Shown: piece by piece, positions 25,680 through 38,128 of the stretch
Layout of the letters: each line of letters begins with the position of its first letter
How positions within the stretch are numbered: position 1 is the stretch's first letter
Assembly (NCBI RefSeq): GCF_009746625.1
Contig: NZ_VWXL01000084.1
Span: 62,001-126,000 of the forward strand
Source: Caproicibacter fermentans
GTDB lineage: Bacteria > Bacillota > Clostridia > Oscillospirales > Acutalibacteraceae
Length of the DNA: 64,000 nt
Reading direction: 5' to 3'
Notes under the pieces: model-generated
Told to the model about the DNA's origin: nothing
What the model saw: only the letters and a program-made list of their open reading frames with translations
The model's database searches: none
Made by a program: the position numbers and the translations under genes

Positions 25680-26819
25680 TTGAGCGAGCTATATTTCGAC
25701 AATTCCTCCACGACCCGCGTGTGCCGCGAGGCCGCAGAAAAGGTCATGGAGACCATGACGGAAAACTACGGCAACCCGTCTTCCCTGCATTCGCTCGGCT
25801 TTCGGGCGGAGCGTGCGATGGACGAGGCGCGCGCTGCGGTGGCCGCGCGGCTCGGCGCGGAAAAAGAGGAAATCTATTTTACCTCCGGCGGGACGGAGAG
25901 CAACAACATCGCGCTGTTCGGCGCGGCGCATGCCCTTAAAAAACGCGGGAACCATATTGTAACGACGCAAATCGAACACCCCTCTGTTTTAAACGTGATG
26001 AAACGGCTGGAGCAGGAGGGCTTCCGGGTTACCTATTTAAAGCCCGATTCGTTCGGGCATATCACCGCCGAACAGATTACCGGCGCGGTGAACGGTGAGA
26101 CGATTCTGGTCAGCCTGATGTGCGTGAACAACGAGGTGGGCAGCATCCTGCCCGTGGAGGCGGCCGCTCAGGCGGTGCGCGCGGCGGGGAGCCCCGCGCT
26201 TGTCCATGTGGACGCGGTGCAGGCGTTCGGCAAGCTGCCGCTTCGCCCCCGCCAGGCGGGAATTGACCTGATGAGCGTGAGCGCCCACAAGATCCACGGG
26301 CCGAAAGGGGTCGGCGCTTTGTATGTGCGCCGGGGCGTCCACTTGGAGCCGCATGTTTTCGGCGGGGGTCAGGAAAAGAACCTCCGCCCCGGAACCGAGG
26401 GGATGCCGCTCATCGCCGGATTCGGCGCGGCGGTCGGCGCTTTGCCGGAGGCCCGCGCGGAGCTTCGCACGATGGAAGAGCTGAACGCGTACTGCCGGGG
26501 AAAGCTTGAAACGATTCCGGAAGTCACATTCAATTCCGCGCCGGACGCGCTGCCCTATATTTTGAATTTCTCCGCCGTGGGCGTGCGGGCGGAGACCATG
26601 CTCCATTTTCTTTCCGACCGGGGAATTTACCTTTCGTCGGGTTCCGCCTGTTCCCGCGGAAGGGAAAGCCATGTGCTTTCCGCCATGGGTCTTGCGAGGG
26701 AACGCATCGCTTCCGCTCTTCGGCTGAGCTTTTCGCGCTATAACACAAAGGAGGAAATCGACGTTTTTGCCGGCGCGCTCCGGGAGGGCCTTTCCGGCCT
26801 GACCCGCCGCCCGCTCTGA
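25680..26819 (+). CDS. Cysteine desulfurase (NifS/IscS family)
   Basis: This 379-residue PLP enzyme takes sulfur from cysteine as a persulfide. The PLP lysine is K204 (SAHKIHGPKG). The sulfur-accepting Cys is C324 in GSACSRG, inside an extended loop as in group I desulfurases. The start is TTG 25680 with GGAGG nine bases upstream. thiI follows after 13 bases, so it most likely feeds sulfur to ThiI for 4-thiouridine in tRNA, as in the Bacillus NifZ-ThiI pair. No iscU or nifU lies alongside, which argues against a dedicated Fe-S role. Confidence 0.94.
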   Translation: MSELYFDNSSTTRVCREAAEKVMETMTENYGNPSSLHSLGFRAERAMDEARAAVAARLGAEKEEIYFTSGGTESNNIALFGAAHALKKRGNHIVTTQIEHPSVLNVMKRLEQEGFRVTYLKPDSFGHITAEQITGAVNGETILVSLMCVNNEVGSILPVEAAAQAVRAAGSPALVHVDAVQAFGKLPLRPRQAGIDLMSVSAHKIHGPKGVGALYVRRGVHLEPHVFGGGQEKNLRPGTEGMPLIAGFGAAVGALPEARAELRTMEELNAYCRGKLETIPEVTFNSAPDALPYILNFSAVGVRAETMLHFLSDRGIYLSSGSACSRGRESHVLSAMGLARERIASALRLSFSRYNTKEEIDVFAGALREGLSGLTRRPL

Positions 26820-26832
26820 CGCGAATCAACGT

Positions 26833-28011
26833 ATGAAAGAAATTATTCTGCTCAAGCTCGGCGAGGTCGTGCTCAAGGGGCTGAACCGCCGCAGCTTTGA
26901 GGAAACGCTGCTGAAAAATATCCGGCGCAGGCTCGACGGACTCGGTTCCTTCGAGGTTCACGAGCGCCAGTCCACCATCTATGTGACGCCGAGGGACGAG
27001 GACGCGGACCTTTTCACCGCGCAGGAGCGGCTTTCCAAAGTGTTTGGAATCGCCTCGCTGACCCGCGCGTGCGAAGTCGGGAAAAAGATGGAAACGATTC
27101 TGGACGCCGCCGCGGAGTATCTGCGCGGGCCGCTTTCCGCGGTAAAAACCTTTAAGGTGGAAAGCAAACGCTCCGACAAGCAATTTCCGCTGAATTCGCC
27201 GCAGATCTGCAAGGAAGCCGGCGGATACCTTCTGTCGAAGTTCCCGAATCTGAGGGTGGACGTCAATCATCCGGACTACACCGTCCGGATTGAAGTGAGG
27301 GACGCCGCCGCGTATGTTCACGGCAACGCGGAGCGCGGAGCGGGGGGCATCCCGGTCGGCACGGGCGGAAAGGCCGCGATCCTGATCAGCGGAGGAATCG
27401 ACAGCCCGGTCGCCGCGTGGATGATGGCGCGGCGCGGCGTCGAGCTGACCGCCGTCCACTTTGCCAGCCCGCCCTACACCAGCGAGCGCGCGGAGCAGAA
27501 GGTCCGCGATCTGCTCACGAAAGTCGGGGCCTACGCGGGCCGCATGACGATGTTTACCGTGCCGTTCGCGAAGGTGCAGGAGCAGATCATGGCGAACTGC
27601 CCGGAGGAGCTTTTCACTGTTATCATGCGCCGCCTGATGATGCGCTGCGCTGAGAAAATCGCCCGGAACGAGGGCTGCGGGGCGCTGATTACCGGCGAAA
27701 GCCTGGGGCAGGTCGCAAGCCAGACGCTGGAAGCGATCGTCTGCACCGACGCGGCGGCGAACATGCCGGTTTTTCGTCCTTTGATCGGGATGGACAAACG
27801 GGAAATCGTTGAAATCTCGTCCCGCATCGACACCTACGAGCTGTCCATTCAGCCTTATGAGGACTGCTGCACGGTGTTCACGCCGAAGCATCCCAGAACC
27901 AAGCCGGCGCTCAAATATGTGGAAAAGGCGGAGGAAGCGCTCGACTGCGCCGCGCTGGTTGACGAGTGCGTTGCGAACGTCAAAAAAACGCCGATTACGC
28001 CGTTGGGATAA
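26833..28011 (+). CDS. thiI: tRNA 4-thiouridine synthetase ThiI (no rhodanese domain)
   Basis: This is a 392-residue protein. The N-terminal ferredoxin-like/THUMP region binds tRNA, and the PP-loop SGGIDSPVA (S186-A194) adenylates U8 with ATP. The C-terminal rhodanese domain of E. coli ThiI is absent, as in Bacillus, where the desulfurase delivers sulfur directly. That fits the partner gene 13 bases upstream. The C-terminus ends shortly after the VFTPKHPRTKP segment, a normal length for the short form. Confidence 0.95.
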   Translation: MKEIILLKLGEVVLKGLNRRSFEETLLKNIRRRLDGLGSFEVHERQSTIYVTPRDEDADLFTAQERLSKVFGIASLTRACEVGKKMETILDAAAEYLRGPLSAVKTFKVESKRSDKQFPLNSPQICKEAGGYLLSKFPNLRVDVNHPDYTVRIEVRDAAAYVHGNAERGAGGIPVGTGGKAAILISGGIDSPVAAWMMARRGVELTAVHFASPPYTSERAEQKVRDLLTKVGAYAGRMTMFTVPFAKVQEQIMANCPEELFTVIMRRLMMRCAEKIARNEGCGALITGESLGQVASQTLEAIVCTDAAANMPVFRPLIGMDKREIVEISSRIDTYELSIQPYEDCCTVFTPKHPRTKPALKYVEKAEEALDCAALVDECVANVKKTPITPLG

Positions 28012-28028
28012 AAGGAGAAGCAAAAAGA

Positions 28029-29312
28029 ATGAACGCTGAAATTATATCCGTCGGGACCGAGCTGCTGCTCGGGCATACCATTAACACGGACACGGCATTT
28101 GTTGCGCGGGAACTGTCGTCGGCCGGCGTCGGCCTGCTGTATTCCTGCACGGTCGGCGATAACCCGGAGCGCCTGAAAGCCGCCGTCGAGCTTGCCCTTT
28201 CGCGCAGCGACGTCCTCATTACCACGGGAGGGCTCGGGCCGACGGGCGACGACCTGACCAAAGAGACGGTTGCGGCCGCCGCGGGCAAAAAGCTGGTCCT
28301 GCACGAAGAAAGCCTTCGCCGGATCGAGGAGTATTTCAAAGGCCGCGTTCTGGGGGAAACGCAGAAAAAGCAGGCGATGCTGCCCGAGGGCTGCACCGTT
28401 TTCCGGAACGACTGCGGAACCGCGCCGGGCTGCGGCTTTACGACGGATGCGGGGAAAAGGGTCGTCATGCTGCCCGGCCCGCCGTTCGAATTGATCCCGA
28501 TGCTGAAAAACTACGCGATCCCCTACCTGACGCAGGCGGAGAATGCCGCGATCGTGTCGCGCATCGTCCGGGTATTCGGGCTGGGCGAGGGGTATGTGGC
28601 GGAGTTGATCGACGATCTGTGCGCCTGCCCGAACCCGACGGCGGCCACCTATGCCAAGGAAGGGGAAATGTTCGTGCGCGTGACCGCGCGCGCCGCGGAT
28701 GAGGCGGCTGCCGAAGCGATGTGCGAACCGGTTGTCAGGGAGCTGCAAAAGCGCCTTGGCGGCTTTGTTTACGGCCTTGACGTCGAAAGCCTGGAGGAGA
28801 CCGTCGTGAAAGAGCTTGCCGCGCGGGGAAAGACGGTCGCGACGGCAGAATCCTGCACGGGCGGGCTCCTCGCGAAACGGATTACGGATATTCCCGGCGC
28901 GTCCGACGTGTTTCACATGGGCTGCGTCACCTATGCGAATGAGATCAAGACCATGCTGCTGGGCGTGCCGGAAGAGACCCTGCGGCAATACGGCGCGGTC
29001 AGCCCGCAGACGGCGGAGGCGATGGCGCGCGGGATCAAAGAAAGGTCCGGCGCGGATTACGGAATCGGCATCACCGGCGTGGCCGGACCGGGCGGCGGAA
29101 CGGAAGAAAAGCCGGTCGGGCTTGTCTATCTTGCCCTGTGTGACGGCGACGGCGTGAAAATCCGCGAGATGCGCCCGGCGGGGCGTTACCGCGGGCGCGG
29201 GTACCTGCGCGGTATGGCGGCTTCCAACGCGCTCGACATGATCCGCCGCAGCCTGCAGGGGCTGGGCGGCGTGGAGCAGGCCGCATATAGTCAAATGAAA
29301 AAGGGCGGCTGA
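28029..29312 (+). CDS. cinA: CinA family protein (nicotinamide-nucleotide amidohydrolase / ADP-ribose pyrophosphatase)
   Basis: This is a 427-residue two-domain CinA. The N-terminal molybdopterin-binding-like domain (EIISVGTELLLGHTINTD, TTGGLGPTGDDLTKE) is the COG1058 pyrophosphatase. The C-terminal CinA domain (VATAESCTGGLLAKRIT, GITGVAGPGGGTEEKPVG) is the NMN deamidase. Together they act in NAD recycling. The ATG at 28029 has AAAGGAG; the earlier in-frame start would lie within thiI. It is third in the operon. No recA lies nearby, so a competence link is not indicated. Confidence 0.95.
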   Translation: MNAEIISVGTELLLGHTINTDTAFVARELSSAGVGLLYSCTVGDNPERLKAAVELALSRSDVLITTGGLGPTGDDLTKETVAAAAGKKLVLHEESLRRIEEYFKGRVLGETQKKQAMLPEGCTVFRNDCGTAPGCGFTTDAGKRVVMLPGPPFELIPMLKNYAIPYLTQAENAAIVSRIVRVFGLGEGYVAELIDDLCACPNPTAATYAKEGEMFVRVTARAADEAAAEAMCEPVVRELQKRLGGFVYGLDVESLEETVVKELAARGKTVATAESCTGGLLAKRITDIPGASDVFHMGCVTYANEIKTMLLGVPEETLRQYGAVSPQTAEAMARGIKERSGADYGIGITGVAGPGGGTEEKPVGLVYLALCDGDGVKIREMRPAGRYRGRGYLRGMAASNALDMIRRSLQGLGGVEQAAYSQMKKGG

Positions 29313-29335
29313 AGAACAGGCGGGAGGAATGGGAA

Positions 29336-29851
29336 ATGGACGCGGGGCTTTTGTTTTACTGTTCCAGACGGACTTCCGTCTGTGAAAAGCTCATCCGGCG
29401 CTCGGCCGGATGGTTTCAGCTGCCGCTTGTTCAGGTGAGAGTCTGCACGCGGGAAGAACGGCTGAATCCGAATATGGCGGCGCTTTTGAAAGACGCAGCC
29501 GCGGTCTTTGTCGTCAGCGAGGCCGTCGCGGGCCGTCCGCTTTGTTCGGCAGCCCTGTTCCGCACGCTCCACGTGCCGATCGGCGGGGACGGCGAGCCGG
29601 CCGGGGTGCTGAAACTGGCCGGAAGGGAAACAACCGGATATCTGGTGGAGAGCCAAGACCGCGCGATCCTGATTCTTCCGGACGACCCCAGCGAGATTTT
29701 GGAAATGCTGCCCGCGGCGTTTGAGCGGCTGAAAATGAAATTCGGGCTCAGCGGCGAAATTCCGAAACAAAAAGAAATACGCTTTGTGATTCCGACTGAT
29801 GAAGAGGACGCTTCGCCAGAGCAGCCGGCAACGCTTCCGGAACCGGGATGA
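29336..29851 (+). CDS. Protein of unknown function downstream of cinA
   Basis: I do not recognise this 171-residue protein. It has no signal peptide or membrane helix. The middle alternates predicted strands and helices (AAVFVVSEAVAGRP, TTGYLVESQDRAILILPDDP), a small alpha/beta fold, and the last 30 residues are acidic and Pro-rich. GGAGG lies eight bases before the ATG. The gap of 23 bases after cinA suggests cotranscription, so a nucleotide-handling role is conceivable, but no motif supports it. Confidence 0.6.
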   Translation: MDAGLLFYCSRRTSVCEKLIRRSAGWFQLPLVQVRVCTREERLNPNMAALLKDAAAVFVVSEAVAGRPLCSAALFRTLHVPIGGDGEPAGVLKLAGRETTGYLVESQDRAILILPDDPSEILEMLPAAFERLKMKFGLSGEIPKQKEIRFVIPTDEEDASPEQPATLPEPG

Positions 29852-29884
29852 CGGCGATGCGGACGCGGAAGGCGGCAAAGAAAG

Positions 29885-30664
29885 ATGAAAATCTGCGAAA
29901 AAAACGGCTCAATACGAATTCTTGAGGAGGCGCTGCTCAATTCGATTCCGGCCCGCCAAACAATTCTGCTGGACGGGTGGGTTCTGCGGATGAACCGGGG
30001 CTACACCTACCGGGCCAACTGCGTCTGCCCGCTGGAAGGGGAAGGTTCCGCCGGGAAAATTGAAGCGTGCGAAAAGCTGTTTGAACAAAACAGGCTTCCC
30101 TCTGTCTTTAAAGTGACTCCGGTTTGTCAGCCGGAGCTGGCGGAACAGCTGGAACGGCGAGGCTACCGGAAAATCAAAACCGTAAACGTAATGTCTGCCG
30201 AGCTCGGGCAGTGTGCCGGGGAGTCCCGCGCGGAGATAAGGTGCGAGGCTGTGCCGGACCGAGAGTGGCTGGCCGCATCGGCGCGGCTGACCGGCGTCTC
30301 AAGTCCGGGTTTGGTGGAAACGCACTGCCGCGGGCTGGAAAATATCGCGGTTCCAGGCGTTTTCGTGAAAGCGGTGCGGCAGGGGAAAATCATCGGCTGC
30401 GGTTACGGCACGGCGGAGCGCGGATACGTCGGCATTTACGATCTGCATGTGGAACCGGAGTTCCGCCGCGGGGGAATCGGAACGGCGGTCTGCGGCGCGA
30501 TTCTGCGGTTCGGGGCCGAAAACGGCGCGCGGGCCGCTTACCTGATTGTCCACAGCAGAAATCAAAACGCGATCCGTCTTTATTCAAGTATGGGCTTTCA
30601 GACGCAGTATGAATACGGATTTTATGAGAAAGCCGGGAGCGCATACCAAGTTTTCGACGCTTGA
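29885..30664 (+). CDS. GNAT family N-acetyltransferase
   Basis: This 259-residue protein has a C-terminal GNAT domain: YVGIYDLHVEPEFRRGGIGTA is motif A, and NQNAIRLYSSMGFQTQYEYGFYEK is motif B and the terminal strand. The N-terminal half (VLRMNRGYTYRANCVCPLEG) is an extra domain seen in two-lobed GNATs of Firmicutes. The substrate is unknown. It is the last gene of the desulfurase-thiI-cinA transcript, before a strong bidirectional terminator. Confidence 0.88.
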   Translation: MKICEKNGSIRILEEALLNSIPARQTILLDGWVLRMNRGYTYRANCVCPLEGEGSAGKIEACEKLFEQNRLPSVFKVTPVCQPELAEQLERRGYRKIKTVNVMSAELGQCAGESRAEIRCEAVPDREWLAASARLTGVSSPGLVETHCRGLENIAVPGVFVKAVRQGKIIGCGYGTAERGYVGIYDLHVEPEFRRGGIGTAVCGAILRFGAENGARAAYLIVHSRNQNAIRLYSSMGFQTQYEYGFYEKAGSAYQVFDA

Positions 30665-30682
30665 AATGCGGGCTGACTCCTC

Positions 30683-30723
30683 AAAAACAGCTCTGAGCGA
30701 AATTTCGCTCAGAGCTGTTTTTG
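30683..30723. terminator. Bidirectional terminator
   Basis: A perfect hairpin with AAAAACAGCTCTGAGCGA pairing its complement has A and T tracts on the two sides. It separates convergent genes (29885-30664 plus and 30773-32176 minus). Confidence 0.92.
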
Positions 30724-30772
30724 ATATTGGGCTAAATCGCGGACCTTAACGGCGCCTCTCGGTTTTGAAGAT

Positions 30773-32176
30773 TTATTTACCGGTTGCCTGTAAAAGCTTG
30801 ACGGTCGCCGTGAAGGTCTGGCCGGTCAAAGCGCGCTCAACGGTGAGCGTGACCGTTTCGCCTGGCTTTTTCTTAGCGATTTCCCCTGAAATTACGTTCA
30901 GGCTGGTGACGTCGGTTCCGTCGATCTTTGTGATGACGTCGCCTTTCTGGATGCCCGCGCTGGTGACCTCCGTACTGGTGACGGAAGAGACGTACATGCC
31001 GGACGGCAGGCCGTAGAGACGGGCAGTCATGCTGTCGATATATTGGCCGGAAATACCGAGCACCGCGCGGTCTTTCACATAGCCGTACTGCTTCAGGTCG
31101 CTGATAATCGGCTGAGCCTCGTTGATCGGGATGGAAAAGCCGAGTCCCTCATAGCCGGTGGCAACGATCTTGGAGGAGTTGATTCCAACGACCTGCCCCT
31201 TCATGTTGACCAGCGCGCCGCCGGAGTTGCCGGGGTTGATGGCAGCGTCGGTCTGGATGCACTTCATGGTGTAGCCGGTTTCGGAGTTCGTGATTTCACG
31301 GTTCAGAGCGGAAACATAACCGACGGTGACGGTAGAGTTGAATTCCAGGCCGCCCGGATTGCCGATTGCCATGACCTGATCCGCCACCTGCAGGTCGCTG
31401 CTGGAACCGAATTCCGCGGCCGTCAGGCCGGTTGCGTCTATTTTAATGACAGCGAGGTCCGTGACGCTGTCGCTGCCGATCAGCTTCGCCTGATAGGTCT
31501 TGCCGGTGGAAAGAATTACTTTCAGGGAAGACGCGCTGTCCACTACGTGGGCGTTTGTGATAATGTAGCCGTCGCTGGTTGCGATGATTCCGCTGCCTTC
31601 GCTCGTCGGCGAAACCTCGTTGTTATTATCGCTTGATCCAAAACCGCCGACGGTAAGGCTGTTTTTTTGGTTGACCTGATAATTCTGAATGCACACGACC
31701 GACGGAACCACTTTACTCGCGACCTGTTCCAAAGTCATGCTGCCGGAGGTTCCCGTATTCGTTGTGCTGACATTGCCGGAGGAGCTTCCGTCTTTCATGA
31801 TGGTAAACGCCGGAGTCGTGCTGCCGGAATTCAGCTTGACCGTGCCGTTTTTAATCAGATAGGCAAACCCGGCGACGGAGCTTGCGGAAACGACAAGGCA
31901 TGCCGTCAGTCCGGCAACAATATTCCGAACCGTATGCTTTTTCCGTTGATTCGGAACTGCCTCCGAGGGGTAAACCACGGGGGAGGACGGCTCGGCGTAA
32001 TGATCCTGCGGGGTCGGTGTGCCTGGGGAACGATAGGAGTGATAGCAGTCGCCCTGCCATACGGTCTGGTTAGGCTGTTCGGAAGAATCCCTCCAGTCAC
32101 TGCGATAATCTGCGCCATAATTCTTGACAGAAATACCGGATTTGTCTTCGCGGTCCTTTCTGAATGGATTCCTCAT
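30773..32176 (-). CDS. htrA: HtrA/DegP-type membrane serine protease with PDZ domain
   Basis: This 467-residue protein has a hydrophilic cytoplasmic N-terminus of about 82 residues, one membrane helix (84-106), a linker, a trypsin-like domain and a C-terminal PDZ domain. The catalytic triad is intact: H210 (ITNAHVVD), D240 (DLAVIKID) and S318 (NPGNSGG). It degrades misfolded exported proteins under envelope stress. The start at 32176 (MRNPFRK) has AAAGGA eight bases upstream; longer in-frame readings lack a ribosome-binding site. No two-component system is adjacent. Confidence 0.94.
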   Translation of the reverse strand: MRNPFRKDREDKSGISVKNYGADYRSDWRDSSEQPNQTVWQGDCYHSYRSPGTPTPQDHYAEPSSPVVYPSEAVPNQRKKHTVRNIVAGLTACLVVSASSVAGFAYLIKNGTVKLNSGSTTPAFTIMKDGSSSGNVSTTNTGTSGSMTLEQVASKVVPSVVCIQNYQVNQKNSLTVGGFGSSDNNNEVSPTSEGSGIIATSDGYIITNAHVVDSASSLKVILSTGKTYQAKLIGSDSVTDLAVIKIDATGLTAAEFGSSSDLQVADQVMAIGNPGGLEFNSTVTVGYVSALNREITNSETGYTMKCIQTDAAINPGNSGGALVNMKGQVVGINSSKIVATGYEGLGFSIPINEAQPIISDLKQYGYVKDRAVLGISGQYIDSMTARLYGLPSGMYVSSVTSTEVTSAGIQKGDVITKIDGTDVTSLNVISGEIAKKKPGETVTLTVERALTGQTFTATVKLLQATGK

Positions 32177-32301
32177 GACGATCATCCTTTCTTGTTTGTT
32201 TGATTTCATTATCGCGGATGACTGTGAAAAAGATATGATAAGCAATTAATATTTTTATGAATAAAAAAATAAATTTATGTTAAGACGGACACCCTCGATC
32301 G

Positions 32302-32329
32302 TTGACGGCCTGTCTTTTTGGAGTATAAT
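32302..32329 (+). promoter_or_regulatory. Sigma-A type promoter
   Basis: TTGACG (32302-32307), a 16-base spacer and TATAAT (32324-32329) lie upstream of the small membrane protein at 32369. Confidence 0.7.
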
Positions 32330-32368
32330 AAAAATACGCCGCATCCGGGTGAAACGGAGGAATTTTAA

Positions 32369-32674
32369 ATGGGATACAATCAGATTTTTGACTTGTTTCT
32401 GGGCCTTTCGGGGATTTACATGCTGTACTGCGGATTTACGGGGAGAGGGTCGCTTTACAGGACCGACCATGTGAAAAAGGGGATGGAGGAAAAGTATACG
32501 CGGGTGATCCGCTGGTTTTGCCTGCCGGGCGGCTTTTTCGCCATTGCGGCCGGGGTCCTGGATAATTGGCGGATTACGCCTTATGATAAAATCCTTATAA
32601 TCGTATTCGCTGTTTTTGTGATCGCGTTCGCCGTGTTGATGATCAGGCTCACCGAACGGAACACGGGCCGATAA
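32369..32674 (+). CDS. Small three-helix membrane protein, unknown function
   Basis: This 101-residue protein has three predicted membrane segments (about residues 5-22, 47-63 and 73-92). A basic loop, GRGSLYRTDHVKKGMEEKYTR, lies between the first two. GGAGG stands nine bases before the ATG, and it has its own promoter. I recognise no family motif. It is divergent from htrA, so a link to envelope stress is possible but not shown. Confidence 0.7.
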   Translation: MGYNQIFDLFLGLSGIYMLYCGFTGRGSLYRTDHVKKGMEEKYTRVIRWFCLPGGFFAIAAGVLDNWRITPYDKILIIVFAVFVIAFAVLMIRLTERNTGR

Positions 32675-32783
32675 AACTGCCCGGCGGGGGGAACCCCACG
32701 CGCAACCGCAGGTTGACAAATTTTAAGCCGCATTTGGCGGAAACCGGCGGCTCTTTCCTTTATAATCACTGCGAGGTGATACG

Positions 32784-32879
32784 ATGGAGTTCACAGATCG
32801 GCTGCAAAAGCTGAGAAAAAGCCGGGGATTGTCGCAGGAGATGGGTGTGTCGAGACCCGCGGTTGTTTCCAGCTTATGA
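32784..32879 (+). pseudogene. XRE-type helix-turn-helix regulator remnant
   Basis: The short frame MEFTDRLQKLRKSRGLSQE-MGVSRPAVVSSL is clearly the start of an XRE regulator. In intact homologs a six- or seven-residue stretch of the helix-turn-helix (like ELAEQL) stands between SQE and GVSR, and VSKWE follows. Here that stretch is deleted, the reading frame changes after the second helix and a stop follows. The rest of the gene is not found downstream. Confidence 0.65.
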
Positions 32880-33107
32880 GTGGAATTTTGTTTCTGGCTT
32901 TGGAGTAATATTTTGCTGCATTTATACGGTGAGTATTTAGCTTTGCTAAAGCCTTTTATGAAAATTAATTCATTTTAATGATGGATCCTTCCAGGACTCA
33001 GAAAGTGGAACGCGGGATTCGTTAAAAGACGTGGGCTATATGATCCGGCTTCCAATGCCATCAATAATTGGAAGTCCGGATCGCTTCATAGGATCGGAGA
33101 GTTTTTC
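32880..33107. other. Non-coding gap after the HTH remnant
   Basis: The gap is A+T-rich and has no gene. It holds a long hairpin at 33039-33079 (GATCCGG-C-TTCCAAT pairing ATTGGAA-GT-CCGGATC across a 10-base loop), about 30 bases before the next start codon and without a T tract. Confidence 0.5.
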
Positions 33108-33617
33108 ATGCGGAAAAAAATCATTCTGTCGCTGACCGGGGTACTGCTTCTGGCATCCGTACTGCTTGTCTGGCATCATTTTTCAACAAAGCCGGATCAG
33201 AGAGTCCTCGATTTTCAAAATGACCTTCTGTTTCAACTGCCGGGCGAACCGAAAATCGTGTTCAGCGAGAAGGATTACGGTTTCACGGACGGCGATCTGT
33301 TTTATCTGTTTCAGCTGTCCTCCGATGAAATGAAGACGGCGCTCGGCGAAAACAATATGGCAGTTTGGTCACGGCTTCCGATGAAGCAGTATTTGGCCGA
33401 CGGGCTGTTGGATGAACTGGCCGGAAGCACCGACGAAGCAGCACGGGCTTATTATCGTCAATTCCTTTCCGCCAAAAGCGGTTATTATCGAATCCAGAAT
33501 GACAAAAAACTGCCGGTCGCGCCGCCGTCCTTTTGGGATGAAGCATATGACCATATTTCGGGTGCGGTCATCGATACGAAAGAAAACCGGATTTGTTATT
33601 TCCGCTGGGACAATTAG
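33108..33617 (+). CDS. Exported or membrane-anchored protein of unknown function
   Basis: This is a 169-residue protein. Residues 1-25 form a signal anchor (RKKIILSLTGVLLLASVLLVW), and the rest is soluble and presumably outside. It contains DFQNDLLFQLPGEPKIVFSEKDYGFTDGD-type charged sequence (read in parts) and ends ICYFRWDN. No family was recognised. GGAG upstream supports the ATG. Base composition is lower in G+C than the neighbours, like the preceding gap, which hints at later acquisition. Confidence 0.65.
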   Translation: MRKKIILSLTGVLLLASVLLVWHHFSTKPDQRVLDFQNDLLFQLPGEPKIVFSEKDYGFTDGDLFYLFQLSSDEMKTALGENNMAVWSRLPMKQYLADGLLDELAGSTDEAARAYYRQFLSAKSGYYRIQNDKKLPVAPPSFWDEAYDHISGAVIDTKENRICYFRWDN

Positions 33618-33721
33618 AGGAAAAGGATGGTTTCGGCAGCATCCGGGCCGACCGGCTATTTTTCAGGGTTTTTGCATAATCACTCCGCTTCCGGTTAGGC
33701 TACGAATGAGGTGGAGCAATG

Positions 33722-34150
33722 ATGAAGGTAAAAGATATTATGACCAAGGATGTTGCCTGCGTCGGTTCCGAAGATACCGTCGAGCAGGCGGCGAAGCTGA
33801 TGAAACAGTACCATGTGGGGTCAATTCCGGTTTGCAGGCAAAAAGAAGTGATCGGCATCGTGACCGACAGGGACATTACCCTGCGGGCGACTGCTCAGGG
33901 ACAGGACACCGCGGACCGCAAGGTAACGGATGTCATGAGCACTCACCCGGTGGTAGGAACCCCTGAGATGGATGTTCACGAGGCAGCCCGGCTCATGAGC
34001 GACCAGCAAATCCGCAGGTTGCCGATCGTCGACCACAACAGCCTTGTCGGAATTGTGGCGCTCGGGGACATCTCCATCGATCCCTCCTTCCAGAACAGCG
34101 CGGGAGAGGCTCTCAGCGGGATCTCACAGCCCGGAGACAGTCGAATGTAA
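33722..34150 (+). CDS. Tandem CBS-domain protein
   Basis: This 142-residue protein is made of two CBS domains (VKDIMTKDVACVGSEDTVEQ.. and VTDVMSTHPVVGTPEMDVHE..). The pair forms a Bateman module that binds adenine nucleotides. It resembles YkuL/YhcV-type stand-alone CBS proteins of Firmicutes. The ATG at 33722 has GTGGAG six bases upstream; ATG 33719 is too close. The regulated target is unknown. It converges on nifJ. Confidence 0.9.
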   Translation: MKVKDIMTKDVACVGSEDTVEQAAKLMKQYHVGSIPVCRQKEVIGIVTDRDITLRATAQGQDTADRKVTDVMSTHPVVGTPEMDVHEAARLMSDQQIRRLPIVDHNSLVGIVALGDISIDPSFQNSAGEALSGISQPGDSRM

Positions 34151-34177
34151 CCGAAAGTCTTTCATTTTCAGCGCAAA

Positions 34178-34209
34178 AAGCCCCCGTACGAAAACCGTAC
34201 GGGGGCTGA
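34178..34209. terminator. Bidirectional terminator
   Basis: An AGCCCCCGTACG stem pairs CGTACGGGGGCT across AAAAC, with A-rich and TTTT flanks, between the CBS gene and nifJ. Confidence 0.88.
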
Positions 34210-34225
34210 TTTTGTGAAACGGAGA

Positions 34226-37789
<3,564 letters not shown>

Positions 37790-37858
37790 AGTCCTTATTT
37801 TCCTCCTTACGGATAATTGATTCCGTTTGGCACAGCACAAAAGTCTGTACTTGTTTAG

Positions 37859-37887
37859 AGTTTAACATCTTTTACATTCCATGTAAA
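37859..37887 (-). promoter_or_regulatory. nifJ promoter with palindrome over the -35
   Basis: On the minus strand, TTTACA (37882-37887), a 17-base spacer and TAAACT (37859-37864) form the promoter. A perfect palindrome TTTACATTCCATGTAAA (37871-37887) covers the -35 and looks like an operator. The regulator is unknown, and it does not match the Rex consensus. Confidence 0.6.
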
Positions 37888-38063
37888 GGAAAATTATGAA
37901 AAAGCGCACGGAAACCAGTAAAAAAAATATAGTAAAAATAACACAATGCCCAAAATTTACTTTTGTAATTCAATTTATGCCGTTCAGGCGCCGCTCATGA
38001 AAAGAAAGTGTGAGCGTCGCCCTGTTTCACCCCGCAGCTCGGTCCCTCTGCCCCGGCTCCGCA

Positions 38064-38092
38064 TTGACAGCGGAGGCCGGAAACGATACAAT
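38064..38092 (+). promoter_or_regulatory. Sigma-A type promoter
   Basis: TTGACA (38064-38069), a 17-base spacer and TACAAT (38087-38092) lie 37 bases before the CorC-type gene. Confidence 0.75.
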
Positions 38093-38128
38093 GACAATCA
38101 AATAGAATTGTTTGAAAGGGGTAAATTC

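Noticed and set aside
26530-28023. 497-codon minus-strand ORF opposite the desulfurase and thiI
   Set aside because: Antisense shadow of two certain genes.
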